Source: Prochlorococcus sp. AG-402-N23
Lineage (GTDB): Bacteria > Cyanobacteriota > Cyanobacteriia > PCC-6307 > Cyanobiaceae
Assembly: GCA_003216355.1 (NCBI GenBank)
Contig: QCIX01000002.1
Span: 33,358 to 97,357, forward strand
DNA length: 64,000 nt
Reading direction: 5' to 3'
The notes under the pieces: generated by a model
The model's input: the letters and a program-made list of their open reading frames with translations, nothing else
What the model was told of the DNA's origin: nothing
Database searches by the model: none
Position numbers and translations under genes: made by a program
Shown here: piece after piece, positions 1 to 8,830 of the stretch
Numbering within the stretch: position 1 is the first letter of the stretch
How the letters are laid out: every line of letters begins with the position of its first letter

Positions 1-171
1 TTCTAGTTTTTCATAATTTAATATTTTGTCCTCTGAGGAGTGGATAAATGCTTGATTAAAATCTTCAATAATTGAAATATTTTGAGTTCTAATTATTTCA
101 GAAAATCTTTTTGATTTAATATTTAAAGACTTTAAAAAAGTAGTTATTTGATTAATCCTCTTTGCGTTCAT
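1..171 (-). CDS. rnc: Ribonuclease III, N-terminal fragment (runs off the window)
   Basis: Reading leftwards from an ATG at 169-171, 57 codons stay open to the window edge. The end of this fragment (FNQAFIHSS, then NYEKLE) matches the start of the RNase III catalytic domain, just before the EFLGD signature that would lie outside the window. RNase III cleaves double-stranded RNA during rRNA and mRNA maturation. The gene is transcribed away from the window and lies just downstream of RNase P RNA on the same strand, so two RNA-processing genes are adjacent. The identification rests on a short stretch and the catalytic residues are not visible. Confidence 0.72.
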   Translation of the reverse strand, partial: MNAKRINQITTFLKSLNIKSKRFSEIIRTQNISIIEDFNQAFIHSSEDKILNYEKLE

Positions 172-208
172 TATATTTGTCATCTGATTTGAATAATCAC
201 AACAATTA

Positions 209-588
209 AAAAGCAGGTCATAAGCCGGGTTCTGTTCATCTTAATTAATAAGATGGGTAATCATCTATCTAGGACTGGAATTACTTCACAGTCTCAAGCG
301 GCGCTTAAAAGTAGATTGTTTAATGGTCATAAATCTACTAAGCCTTGCTCCCAGCCGGGGTTTACCTAGCCAACACTTCTCAATGTTGCTGGTGCGCTCT
401 TACCACACCCTTGCACCCTTGCCATACATGATGTATTAGGCGGTATGTTTCTGTGGCACTATCCTCACGGTTGCCCGCACTGGGAATTACCCAGCAAGCC
501 TGACCATGTGGGAGCCCGGACTTTCCTCAAGAAAGTTTTATTTTGTTTCCAAAATAAAACTTTCTTGCGATTGCCTCTCCTGCTTTCA
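209..588 (-). ncRNA. rnpB: RNase P RNA (catalytic subunit)
   Basis: On the minus strand the RNA starts near 588 with AAAGCAGGAGAGGCAATCGC. It continues through the universal GAGGAAAGTCCGGGCTCCC block (about 508-528) and ends near 209 with a GCCGGGTTCTG...ATGACCTGCTTTT region whose CUGCUUU pairs with the 5' AAAGCAGG (helix P1). This is the bacterial type A RNase P RNA that removes tRNA 5' leaders. A perfect 16-bp inverted repeat with a 6-base loop (529-566) forms a long P3 helix. The ends are set from the P1 pairing and could be off by a few bases. No real protein gene lies here. Confidence 0.95.
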
Positions 589-625
589 TTTAGCATAATG
601 CTTAATACTCCAAAAATCATCTATT

Positions 626-699
<74 letters not shown>

Positions 700-777
700 T
701 AAAAATAAAAAACTATATGTAGTATGTGTGCAAACTTGCTACTCTCTAGCTAGCGTATAGTTAGTAGTAAATCTTTT

Positions 778-1110
778 ATGGCTAAGTTGCATGATATGCG
801 TTTAAAGCTCTTAATTCAACAAGAGCATGAACGCATTTCTAAATCCCAACCTAATGATTTAGATCTTTCAATAGTTCAAGCAAGATGCCTCTGCTGGCTT
901 GCTCTTTTGGCGGAAGCTCACGAAGACCAAGCAAATGATGCTGAAAAAAGAGGTGATGCTGAGCAAGCAATGGGATGGTTTGCTGATTCTATGAGACTAA
1001 GAGATGTAATTAATTTGGTTACTAGTATTGAGATACCTTTGCCAGATAGTCCAGATTCACTCGATGAAAATGACGAATTATTGGATGGCCCTACAATTTT
1101 ACCAAAATAG
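778..1110 (+). CDS. Conserved small hypothetical protein
   Basis: A 110-residue soluble protein with no signal peptide or membrane segment. The first 80 residues look helical (an amphipathic stretch near residues 5-60 containing QARCLCWLALLAEAHEDQA). The tail (residues 80-110) is acidic and proline-rich. It starts with ATG and no clear Shine-Dalgarno. The next small gene begins 31 bases downstream in the same direction, so the two may be co-transcribed. I do not recognise a family. Codon use and the long open frame support a real gene, but the function is unknown. Confidence 0.7.
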   Translation: MAKLHDMRLKLLIQQEHERISKSQPNDLDLSIVQARCLCWLALLAEAHEDQANDAEKRGDAEQAMGWFADSMRLRDVINLVTSIEIPLPDSPDSLDENDELLDGPTILPK

Positions 1111-1141
1111 TGAGATGATATAAAAAGAATTATATTTTCTT

Positions 1142-1597
1142 TTGGCTGAAGAACCATGTCAATGCTCTGATTGTCAGAGATTTTATAAAGAGCATGATCG
1201 TCTGATTAGAGAATTTCCTACTTTTAAGCAGCAACAAGAATCGAATTGGGCATCTATACAATCTTTCAGAACTCTTTGTACTAAGATTACTGATGAGTTG
1301 CAGAGAGAATTATCTGAAAGAGAATCAAATGAAGATATCAGTCCAGAAGATAAACATATCTCTGATACAGAAATTACTGAAGCTTTAGATGAACTGGAAA
1401 GTGTTAATGCCTATTTATATTCAATTGAGGCATTAATGGAAAGAATATTTGATACAAAAATTTCAAACAATATTGAATCAAAATTTAAAGAAATTGCAAA
1501 TGAATTAGCCCCAGACCCATTAAATATGGATCGATTAATTTTGAATAGATTATTTCATCAAACCCCAGATTCACCAGATAAGAAAAATATTAATTAG
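1142..1597 (+). CDS. Conserved hypothetical protein with N-terminal CxCxxC
   Basis: A 151-residue acidic, mostly helical protein. The only possible start upstream of the conserved-looking N-terminus is TTG at 1142, because an in-frame stop sits at 1121. Residues 6-11 are CQCSDC, a possible metal or redox site, and residues 85-115 have coiled-coil-like spacing. It overlaps the end of the convergent glycogen phosphorylase gene by 8 bases. No family recognised and no function assigned. The cysteine cluster is the only functional hint. Confidence 0.68.
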   Translation: MAEEPCQCSDCQRFYKEHDRLIREFPTFKQQQESNWASIQSFRTLCTKITDELQRELSERESNEDISPEDKHISDTEITEALDELESVNAYLYSIEALMERIFDTKISNNIESKFKEIANELAPDPLNMDRLILNRLFHQTPDSPDKKNIN

Positions 1598-4154
1598 TTA
1601 ATTCTTCGACGTCACAAGTAATTTCTACAGGCATTGGAGATACTTTCCAAATGGATTTACAGTACTCTCTAATAGATCTATCTGATGAAAAATATCCTGA
1701 TCTAGCAGTATTTAGTAATGCCATTTTATTCCAAGATTTTTTATTATTCCAGCATTCACTTACCACATCCTGTTTATTTAAGTAATCTTCAAAGTCAGCC
1801 ATAACAAAAAATGGATCATGCCCTGTAAGACTATTTAATAAAGGTTTAAATAATTCTTTATCCCCATTGCTAAAGTGGCCAATTTCAATTAGGCGTATAA
1901 CCTCTTTGAGCTCTGGACATTGATCAATAAAAGTTTTGGGAGAGTAGTTATTATTTTTTAAATCCATAATTTCGCTTTCAGTTTTACCAAAAAGAAAGAA
2001 ATTCTCTTTTTTCACAAGATCTCTTAATTCCACATTTGCTCCATCTAAGGTTCCAATCGTTAAAGCTCCATTCATCGCAAACTTCATATTTCCAGTTCCA
2101 GATGCTTCTTTTCCAGCAGTTGAGATTTGTTCTGAAAGATCCGTTGCAGGATAAACTATCTCACCAAGTTTAACGTTATAGTCTGGTAGAAAAACAACTC
2201 TTAATAAACCATCCATATCTGGATCAGAATTAACTACATCAGCAATACCATTAATGAATCTAATCATAAGCTTTGCCATAAAGTAACCTGGCGCAGCTTT
2301 ACCTCCGAATATTATTGTTCTTGGGACCTCATACTTGTTTGTACCATTTTTGATTCTTAAATATTGGGCAATAATTTGTAGGGCGTTTAAATGTTGCCTT
2401 TTATATTGATGAATTCTTTTAACTTGAACATCAAATAAACTTGATGGATCTACAAGTACGCTAGTTTTTGAATGGATAAAGCTAGCTAATTTTCTTTTGC
2501 CATTTAGTTTAGTTTCCTCAAATTTTTGCAAAAAATTGTTGTCATCTTTTTTTTCTTCTAACTTCTTGAGAAGTTCCATATTTGTTATCCAGTTTGGACC
2601 AACTTCTTCTTCTAAAAGGTTCGATAGTGAGGGATTAGATAGGGCAACCCATCTCCTTGGAGTAACTCCATTAGTTACATTTGTAAATTTTTTAGGCCAC
2701 AAAGCCGCAAACTCAGGCAGAAGTTGTCTTTTTATTAGATCTGAGTGGAGAGCTGCAACACCATTTATGTGATGTGCTCCAATTGTAGCTAAATGTGCCA
2801 TACGAACTGATTTGGAGCCTTCTTCATCAATTATTGAGAGTTTTTGAAGGATCTTGTCATCACCAGGATAACGTAGTCTTAATTGTTGAAGAAATCTCCA
2901 ATTAATTTCATAAATAATTTCTAGATGACGAGGAAGAAGATCATTAAATAAACCTAAATCCCATTTTTCTAAAGCTTCTGGTAGTAATGTGTGGTTGGTA
3001 TAAGCAACTGAAGAGGTAGTTATGTTCCAAGCTTTATCCCAACCTATTTGATATTGATCAATAAGAAGTCTCATTAATTCTGCAACTGCAATAGCAGGAT
3101 GGGTATCATTCAATTGGACTGTCCAATGCTTAGGGAATTCTGTTATTGCTATTGATCTTTTTTCAAGGCTCCTCAACATATCTTGAAGCGAACAACTTAC
3201 AAAAAAGTGTTGTTGTTTGAGTCTTAATCTTCTACCTTCGTCAGTTCCATCATTTGGATATAGAACTTTTGAAAGAGTTTCAGATGCAACTTTTTCTTCG
3301 ACTGCACCATAATAATCACCAATATTGAATGCATAAAAGTCAAAACTTTCAGTTGCATCAGCTCTCCATAATCTTAATCTGTCACATGTATTTACTCTGT
3401 ATCCTAAAACTGGAACATCATGAGGTACTCCAATTGCATGTTCTGAAGGAATCCATCTTGATCTGTAGTTTCCTTTATCATCTCTATAACTTTCAGTCCT
3501 CCCTCCAAAACCTACGAAACATGATTCGTCCGGTTGTGGAAGTTCCCATGGCCATCCACCTTTTAACCATTTATCAGTTACTTCAACTTGCCAACCATCC
3601 CTAATTAACTGATTAAATATGCCAAATTCATATCGAATACCATAACCAACTGCTGGAACTTGTAGAGATGCTAATGATTCCATGTAACAGGCTGCAAGTC
3701 TGCCAAGTCCTCCATTACCTAATCCAGGCTCCTCTTCAACTTCAAGAATTGTTGACAATGATTCAATGCCGAATCTTTTTAAAGCATCTTCTGCCTCTTG
3801 AGTTATTCCGAGATTGAGAAGATTATTACTTAATTGAGGACCTATTAAAAACTCTGCTGATAAGTAAGCGACTGTTTTCTGTGGTTTTTTTCTTATGACT
3901 TCTTGACTGGCTAAATACCTTGTCATTAGCCTATCTTTAACCGCATAACTTAAGGCCATGTACAAATCGTGTGGACTTGCAGAAGTAGCTAACTTTCCAA
4001 GAGTATAAAAGAGATGGGCTGTCATACCTTGGAAAACAGCATCAGAATCCATGCCTGCTTTCTCAGGATCTAGGTAGCAGCCAGGTGTAGGCAAACGTAG
4101 ATCGAAGGGTTCGTTAGGATTCATTGGATTAGCCATATAACAGACAATAGCCAT
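1590..4154 (-). CDS. glgP: Glycogen phosphorylase
   Basis: An 854-residue GT35 enzyme, full family length. It removes glucose units from glycogen as glucose-1-phosphate using pyridoxal phosphate. Landmarks seen: EPGLGNGGLGRLAACYMES in the N-terminal domain, the active-site run GYRVNTCDRLRLWRA, QLNDTHPA in mid-protein, and the PLP-lysine motif EASGTGNMKFAMNGALTIG near residue 690. In Prochlorococcus glycogen is the day-made store used at night. The first methionine gives MAIVCYMANPMNPNEP; in-frame ATGs at residues 7 and 11 are equally possible starts. It is convergent with the gene at 1142-1597, sharing 8 bases at the ends. Confidence 0.96.
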   Translation of the reverse strand: MAIVCYMANPMNPNEPFDLRLPTPGCYLDPEKAGMDSDAVFQGMTAHLFYTLGKLATSASPHDLYMALSYAVKDRLMTRYLASQEVIRKKPQKTVAYLSAEFLIGPQLSNNLLNLGITQEAEDALKRFGIESLSTILEVEEEPGLGNGGLGRLAACYMESLASLQVPAVGYGIRYEFGIFNQLIRDGWQVEVTDKWLKGGWPWELPQPDESCFVGFGGRTESYRDDKGNYRSRWIPSEHAIGVPHDVPVLGYRVNTCDRLRLWRADATESFDFYAFNIGDYYGAVEEKVASETLSKVLYPNDGTDEGRRLRLKQQHFFVSCSLQDMLRSLEKRSIAITEFPKHWTVQLNDTHPAIAVAELMRLLIDQYQIGWDKAWNITTSSVAYTNHTLLPEALEKWDLGLFNDLLPRHLEIIYEINWRFLQQLRLRYPGDDKILQKLSIIDEEGSKSVRMAHLATIGAHHINGVAALHSDLIKRQLLPEFAALWPKKFTNVTNGVTPRRWVALSNPSLSNLLEEEVGPNWITNMELLKKLEEKKDDNNFLQKFEETKLNGKRKLASFIHSKTSVLVDPSSLFDVQVKRIHQYKRQHLNALQIIAQYLRIKNGTNKYEVPRTIIFGGKAAPGYFMAKLMIRFINGIADVVNSDPDMDGLLRVVFLPDYNVKLGEIVYPATDLSEQISTAGKEASGTGNMKFAMNGALTIGTLDGANVELRDLVKKENFFLFGKTESEIMDLKNNNYSPKTFIDQCPELKEVIRLIEIGHFSNGDKELFKPLLNSLTGHDPFFVMADFEDYLNKQDVVSECWNNKKSWNKMALLNTARSGYFSSDRSIREYCKSIWKVSPMPVEITCDVEELTN

Positions 4155-4290
4155 TTTTTAGAAAATTTCTTTGTTGTAACTTCAGATCCACACTTGTTGA
4201 GTATTTTTGCTTTTTTCTTACATATTTCTTAAAGTGGGCCCTTCATAAACTATCTTCCAATTAGGTAGTTTATTTTTTCTCTAATTTTAA

Positions 4291-5658
4291 ATGTATTCCT
4301 TACTTGCTGAATTAAGTGCGCATGATTTAGAAGTTGCTGAAACGTTGATAGGAGTTATAAGGTTTCTATTGATATTTTTAGCTGCAAGAGCATTAGCAGA
4401 AGTCTTAGTAAGACTAAGTTTGCCAACGATAGTAGGTGAGCTTCTTGCAGGAGTTGTAATAGGGGCATCAGGATTCCATTTGTTGATACCACCCTCAGCT
4501 GGAACTGAGTTAAATGAAGGACTTGTGAATGTTATTAGCTCATTAGCGTCAATCCCCCCAGAAGCTGTACCTGATGTTTATTTCGAAAGTTTTCCATCCC
4601 TCCAAGCAGTAGCAACTCTAGGGTTATATGCTCTTTTATTTTTAACAGGATTAGAAAGTGAGTTAGAGGAATTAGTAGCTGTCGGAGCTCAGGCTTTTAC
4701 TGTTGCTATGGCTGGTGTAATTTTACCGTTTGCCTTTGGTACTCTTGGACTAATGTTTTTTTTTCAAGTAGATCTAATTCCAGCAGTTTTTGCAGGAGCA
4801 TCTATGACAGCAACAAGTATAGGAATTACTGCAAGTGTTTTTGGTGAGTTGGGATATTTAAAAACTAGAGAAGGACAGATTGTTATTGGAGCGGCTGTTT
4901 TAGATGATATTTTGGGTATTGTTATTCTTGCAGTTGTAGTAGCCCTTGCCGCAGGAGGTTCTTTAGAAATTGCTCCTATCGTTAAATTAGTTGCAGCAGC
5001 TGTAGTATTTGTTATTGCTGCTATAGCATTAAGTCGAACAGCAGCTCCAGGTTTTGATTGGTTATTAGATAGATTAAAGGCACCTGGAGCAGTAGTGGTA
5101 GCTTCTTTTGTGATACTTGTTTTGTGTTGTTTCGTGGCAACAGCTATTGGATTGGAAGCAGCTTTAGGTGCTTTTGCAGCTGGATTAATTCTTAGTAGTT
5201 CTAAAAATAATCACGCAATTCAACAATCGGTTTTACCTTTAGTTTCCTTATTCGCAACTATTTTTTTCGTATTAGTAGGAGCTGGAATGGATCTATCAGT
5301 TATAAATCCACTTGATCCAACAAGTAGGTCAGCTCTTGTAGTTGCAGGATTTTTATTAGTTGTAGCAATTATTGGTAAAATTGCAGCTGGATGGGTATTT
5401 TCAAGCGATAAACCTACAAATAGACTAGTTGTAGGTTTAGGTATGATGCCTAGAGGAGAGGTTGGTTTAATTTTCCTTGGACTAGGAACAAGTGCTAAGT
5501 TGTTAACTCCTTCTCTTGAAGCAGCTATTTTATTAATGGTTATTGGAACTACATTTCTTGCACCTGTTCTCTTGAGAATTGTTCTAAAAGATAAACCCCC
5601 AAATGATGGCAATAAAATTTCAGATGATGTTGCAGCAGATCCTGTTGGTCTTCTTTAG
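4291..5658 (+). CDS. CPA2-family Na+/H+ (cation/proton) antiporter
   Basis: A 455-residue integral membrane protein with about 12 hydrophobic segments. Residues 24-60 form the conserved first core segment (PTIVGELLAGVVIGASG). The transport signature LDDILGIVILAVV near residues 205-217 carries the paired aspartates of KefB/NapA-type exchangers. It lacks the C-terminal TrkA-N domain of KefB/KefC, so it is a short NapA-like form. The expected role is export of Na+ in exchange for H+ across the plasma or thylakoid membrane, useful in seawater. The ion specificity is inferred from the family. Confidence 0.85.
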   Translation: MYSLLAELSAHDLEVAETLIGVIRFLLIFLAARALAEVLVRLSLPTIVGELLAGVVIGASGFHLLIPPSAGTELNEGLVNVISSLASIPPEAVPDVYFESFPSLQAVATLGLYALLFLTGLESELEELVAVGAQAFTVAMAGVILPFAFGTLGLMFFFQVDLIPAVFAGASMTATSIGITASVFGELGYLKTREGQIVIGAAVLDDILGIVILAVVVALAAGGSLEIAPIVKLVAAAVVFVIAAIALSRTAAPGFDWLLDRLKAPGAVVVASFVILVLCCFVATAIGLEAALGAFAAGLILSSSKNNHAIQQSVLPLVSLFATIFFVLVGAGMDLSVINPLDPTSRSALVVAGFLLVVAIIGKIAAGWVFSSDKPTNRLVVGLGMMPRGEVGLIFLGLGTSAKLLTPSLEAAILLMVIGTTFLAPVLLRIVLKDKPPNDGNKISDDVAADPVGLL

Positions 5659-5701
5659 GAAATAAGTTTATTAGAATCAACCAACATAGAATTTTCAATA
5701 A

Positions 5702-6601
5702 ATGGAAAAATCAGCTCTGATAGATAGCGATGTTAATTATGACTGGAATTTTTTAAATTACCCAATACACACTATTTCTGCTAAGCCTGAGCAAACATCA
5801 AAAGAATGTGCAATTTTATTAATTCATGGTTTCGGTGCCTCTACGGATCATTGGAGATTTAACATCCCTATTTTGAGTAGCAAATATGAAGTTCATGCAA
5901 TGGATCTTCTCGGTTTTGGAAAAAGTCCTAAGCCCAAAGATGTTGAATACTCAGGATCTCTATGGAAAGATCAGGTTGTTGCTTATGTACAAGAAAAAAT
6001 AAAAAAACCCACAATTGTTGTTGGAAATTCATTAGGTGGTTATGCAGCATTAGCAGCTGGTGCAGAATTAAATGAGCTAAATGCAGGAGTGATATTACTT
6101 AATGCTGCTGGATATTTTAGTGAAGAAAAAACTATCAAAAAGAATATGTTGCAAACTTCAATTGAAACAGTTGCTGGAATATTTTTGAAAAATATTGTTC
6201 TTCAACGTTTGATTTTTGAGAATATGAGAAATCCAAAAAATATTAAAAAAACTTTAAATCAAGTTTATGTTGATAAAAAAAATGTTGATGATTTTTTAGT
6301 TGAGTCAATAAGAAAGCCTTCGCTAGATTATGGAGCTTTTAATGTTTTTAGAAGTGTATTTAACCCATCAGGTCCTCAGGGATTGCCGTTGGATAAGTTG
6401 TTCGCAAAACTCGATTCACCATTATTACTGCTCTGGGGAGGCAAAGATCCTTGGATGAATACTCCAAAGAAAAGAAATCTTTATAAAAAATTTACACCAA
6501 AGAATACAAAAGAAATCATTCTTGATGCGGGACATTGTCCTCATGATGAGATACCTGAATTAGTTAATCAGCATATTTTGGATTGGGTGAGTTCTCTTTA
6601 A
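5702..6601 (+). CDS. Alpha/beta-fold hydrolase
   Basis: A 299-residue enzyme with a complete alpha/beta hydrolase set. HGFG (42-45) is the oxyanion-hole loop, Ser110 in GNSLGG is the nucleophile, Asp249 in WGGKDPW is the acid and His278 in DAGHCPHDE is the base. Lid-like helices lie between residues 140 and 225. No signal peptide. The closest impression is the cyanobacterial hydrolases related to haloalkane dehalogenase or pheophytinase-type esterases; the substrate cannot be read from sequence. It starts 43 bases after the antiporter, and the next gene follows 9 bases after its stop. Confidence 0.85.
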   Translation: MEKSALIDSDVNYDWNFLNYPIHTISAKPEQTSKECAILLIHGFGASTDHWRFNIPILSSKYEVHAMDLLGFGKSPKPKDVEYSGSLWKDQVVAYVQEKIKKPTIVVGNSLGGYAALAAGAELNELNAGVILLNAAGYFSEEKTIKKNMLQTSIETVAGIFLKNIVLQRLIFENMRNPKNIKKTLNQVYVDKKNVDDFLVESIRKPSLDYGAFNVFRSVFNPSGPQGLPLDKLFAKLDSPLLLLWGGKDPWMNTPKKRNLYKKFTPKNTKEIILDAGHCPHDEIPELVNQHILDWVSSL

Positions 6602-6610
6602 CTAACAATT

Positions 6611-7465
6611 GTGCAAATTAATTTATTTAATAAAGATCTAGGAATTTTTGTCTTTCAGTTAGATCAAAAAAACTATATTAAATTTTGTCCTGGAAGAGGT
6701 GGTGTTATTACAAATTGGGTTTCGGATGGTAAAGAGATACTTTATTTCGATGAAAAAAGATTTATGGATAAGACAAAAAGTATTAGGGGTGGTATTCCAA
6801 TTCTTTTCCCTATTTGCGGAAATCTCAATACTTCTAGTTCAGTATTTGGAAATGAGTATTTGCAGCTAACACAACATGGTTTCGCTAGGGATTTGCAATG
6901 GCAACACTCTTTTAATGAAAATGAAAAATCTTTATGCTTATTTTTAAATGAATCTAAAAAAACTAAAAAATATTATCCTTTCGATTTCGAACTAAGAATT
7001 GAAGTTAACTTAAAAATTAATTCTTTAGAATTTGAAATTACAATCCATAATAAAACAGACTTTGCTATGCCTACAAATTTTGGTTTGCATCCTTATTTTA
7101 ATGTTTCAGATTTCAAAAATTTAGAGTTTATTGATAATCCACTTAATTGTCAGGATCAAGAAAGAAACATTATAAGTAATACTTTGGATGAATTAAACAA
7201 AATTAATTTAGGAGTTGATCTACTTATGTATACTTCCGGCAGAAGCTCTTTTCGAGATAAAATTTTTAAAAGACAGGTAACTTTAAATCATCCATATCCT
7301 TTTGATTTAGGAGTTATTTGGAGTGATCCTCCAAGAAGAATGATATGTCTCGAACCTTGGACTAGTCCCCGAAATTCTTTTGTTGATGGATTTAGAAACA
7401 TTACGATTCCTTCAAATGATAGTAAAAGGTTAAATGCCTCAATACAAATAAAATCTCTTAAGTAA
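6611..7465 (+). CDS. Aldose 1-epimerase / glucose-6-phosphate 1-epimerase-like protein
   Basis: A 284-residue galactose-mutarotase-fold protein. Visible motifs are GGIPILFPICG (60-70), the catalytic-base candidate His89 in QHGFAR, His160 in NFGLHPYF and Glu248 in CLEPW. These are the catalytic and substrate-binding positions of the YeaD/glucose-6-phosphate 1-epimerase branch, which interconverts the anomers of hexose phosphates. The start is GTG at 6611, nine bases after the hydrolase, so the two probably share a transcript. The next gene follows after 13 bases. The sugar specificity is inferred. Confidence 0.82.
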   Translation: MQINLFNKDLGIFVFQLDQKNYIKFCPGRGGVITNWVSDGKEILYFDEKRFMDKTKSIRGGIPILFPICGNLNTSSSVFGNEYLQLTQHGFARDLQWQHSFNENEKSLCLFLNESKKTKKYYPFDFELRIEVNLKINSLEFEITIHNKTDFAMPTNFGLHPYFNVSDFKNLEFIDNPLNCQDQERNIISNTLDELNKINLGVDLLMYTSGRSSFRDKIFKRQVTLNHPYPFDLGVIWSDPPRRMICLEPWTSPRNSFVDGFRNITIPSNDSKRLNASIQIKSLK

Positions 7466-7478
7466 TTATGCAATACTT

Positions 7479-8828
7479 ATGAAATTTGTTGTTATTGATG
7501 ATGATCCCACAGGCTCTCAAACTGTTCACGACTGCTTATTACTGCTTAAGTGGGACTGTTCAACTTTAGTCAAAGGTTTTGAATCTAAATCTAATTTATT
7601 TTTTATTTTGGGTAATACAAGGTCACTATCGGAAAATGATGCGAAATTAACAATAGAGGAAATTTGCAAAAATCTTAAAACTGTAATTGCTTCTCAAGCC
7701 TATGAAGAAGAAATTATTTTTATAAGTAGAGGAGACTCTACTCTTCGAGGCCATAACTATTTAGAGCCAAGTGTCCTAAATAGTTGCTTAGGTCCTTTTG
7801 ATGCTACTTTTCATATTCCAGCTTTCATAGAGGGTAAAAGATTAACAATTAATGGATCACATTTTGTTGATAAAACCCCTATAAGTCAAACAATTTTTGC
7901 AACAGATAAAATTTTTGGATATGAGACAAGTAATGTCAAGAATCTTTTATTTCAGCAGAGTAAATCGCAAATAAATTTTGAAGATATTCAAAATCTTTTA
8001 TTGTCAGATATCGAAATGCTTAATGACGAAGAAAATAATATTGTATTTAAAGCATTAAAGAACTTGAAGAATAATAAACATGTAATTGTAGATGTAGAAA
8101 ATTATTCTCAACTAAAAAAATTTTCTTTAGTAATTAAAAAATTAATTAAACAAAAAAAATTCCTTTTTCGAACTGCAGCAAGTTTTATAAGTTCAATTTC
8201 TGAGAAAAAAAGTGTCTCTCAGAATGAAATATTTTTCTCTAATTTAAGAATAAGAAATAAAGAAAAGAGTGTTCTTCCAGGACTGATAATTGTTGGATCA
8301 TATGTAGAACTTTCAACAATACAATTGAATAATTTATTAGAAATAAGTAATTGTAATCCAGTTGAATTAGACGTTTTTGAATTCTTTAAAATTACTTCAT
8401 CAGATAATAATCAGAAGCGAAGGAATTTGTATAAAAATAAATTTTTGAAAGAAATTAGATTGTCTTTTGAGAAAGGAAAAACCCCTGTTTTGTTTACTTC
8501 AAGAACATTGATGTCCTTAGATTCTTCCGAACTATTTAATTTTTATAATTTACTTGCTTTTTTTATTGCTGAATTAGTCGCAGATTTGAAGTATGAAATA
8601 GGATATTTGATTTCAAAAGGTGGAATAACAACAAATTTGATTCTTAGTAAAGGACTTAATGCAGATTATGTTTATCTTGAAGGGCAGATTTTAACTGGCA
8701 TTTCAGTAGTGACTTACAATCTAAAAAATGGCGAAAAACTTCCTATTGTTACTCATCCTGGAAACATTGGCACCAAAGATTCACTGGTTAAAATTTGGAA
8801 AGTTTTTGAAAATAAAAATAATTTTTAA
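7479..8828 (+). CDS. DUF1537 four-carbon acid sugar kinase-like protein
   Basis: A 449-residue protein with the two-domain plan of the YgbK/OtnK/DtnK kinases. The N-terminal domain opens with DDDPTGSQTVHD (7-18) and has SRGDSTLRGH near residue 85. The C-terminal nucleotide-binding domain holds SKGGITTN and the closing HPGNIGTKDSL. Characterised relatives phosphorylate four-carbon acid sugars such as threonate or erythronate. No partner dehydrogenase or aldolase is adjacent, so the substrate here is unknown. It is the last gene of a four-gene run and ends 2 bases from the convergent icd gene. Confidence 0.83.
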   Translation: MKFVVIDDDPTGSQTVHDCLLLLKWDCSTLVKGFESKSNLFFILGNTRSLSENDAKLTIEEICKNLKTVIASQAYEEEIIFISRGDSTLRGHNYLEPSVLNSCLGPFDATFHIPAFIEGKRLTINGSHFVDKTPISQTIFATDKIFGYETSNVKNLLFQQSKSQINFEDIQNLLLSDIEMLNDEENNIVFKALKNLKNNKHVIVDVENYSQLKKFSLVIKKLIKQKKFLFRTAASFISSISEKKSVSQNEIFFSNLRIRNKEKSVLPGLIIVGSYVELSTIQLNNLLEISNCNPVELDVFEFFKITSSDNNQKRRNLYKNKFLKEIRLSFEKGKTPVLFTSRTLMSLDSSELFNFYNLLAFFIAELVADLKYEIGYLISKGGITTNLILSKGLNADYVYLEGQILTGISVVTYNLKNGEKLPIVTHPGNIGTKDSLVKIWKVFENKNNF

Positions 8829-8830
8829 AA

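Noticed and set aside
5220..5612. 130-codon minus-strand frame inside the antiporter gene
   Set aside because: Antisense shadow of a well-supported membrane protein; composition is that of a reversed hydrophobic coding sequence.
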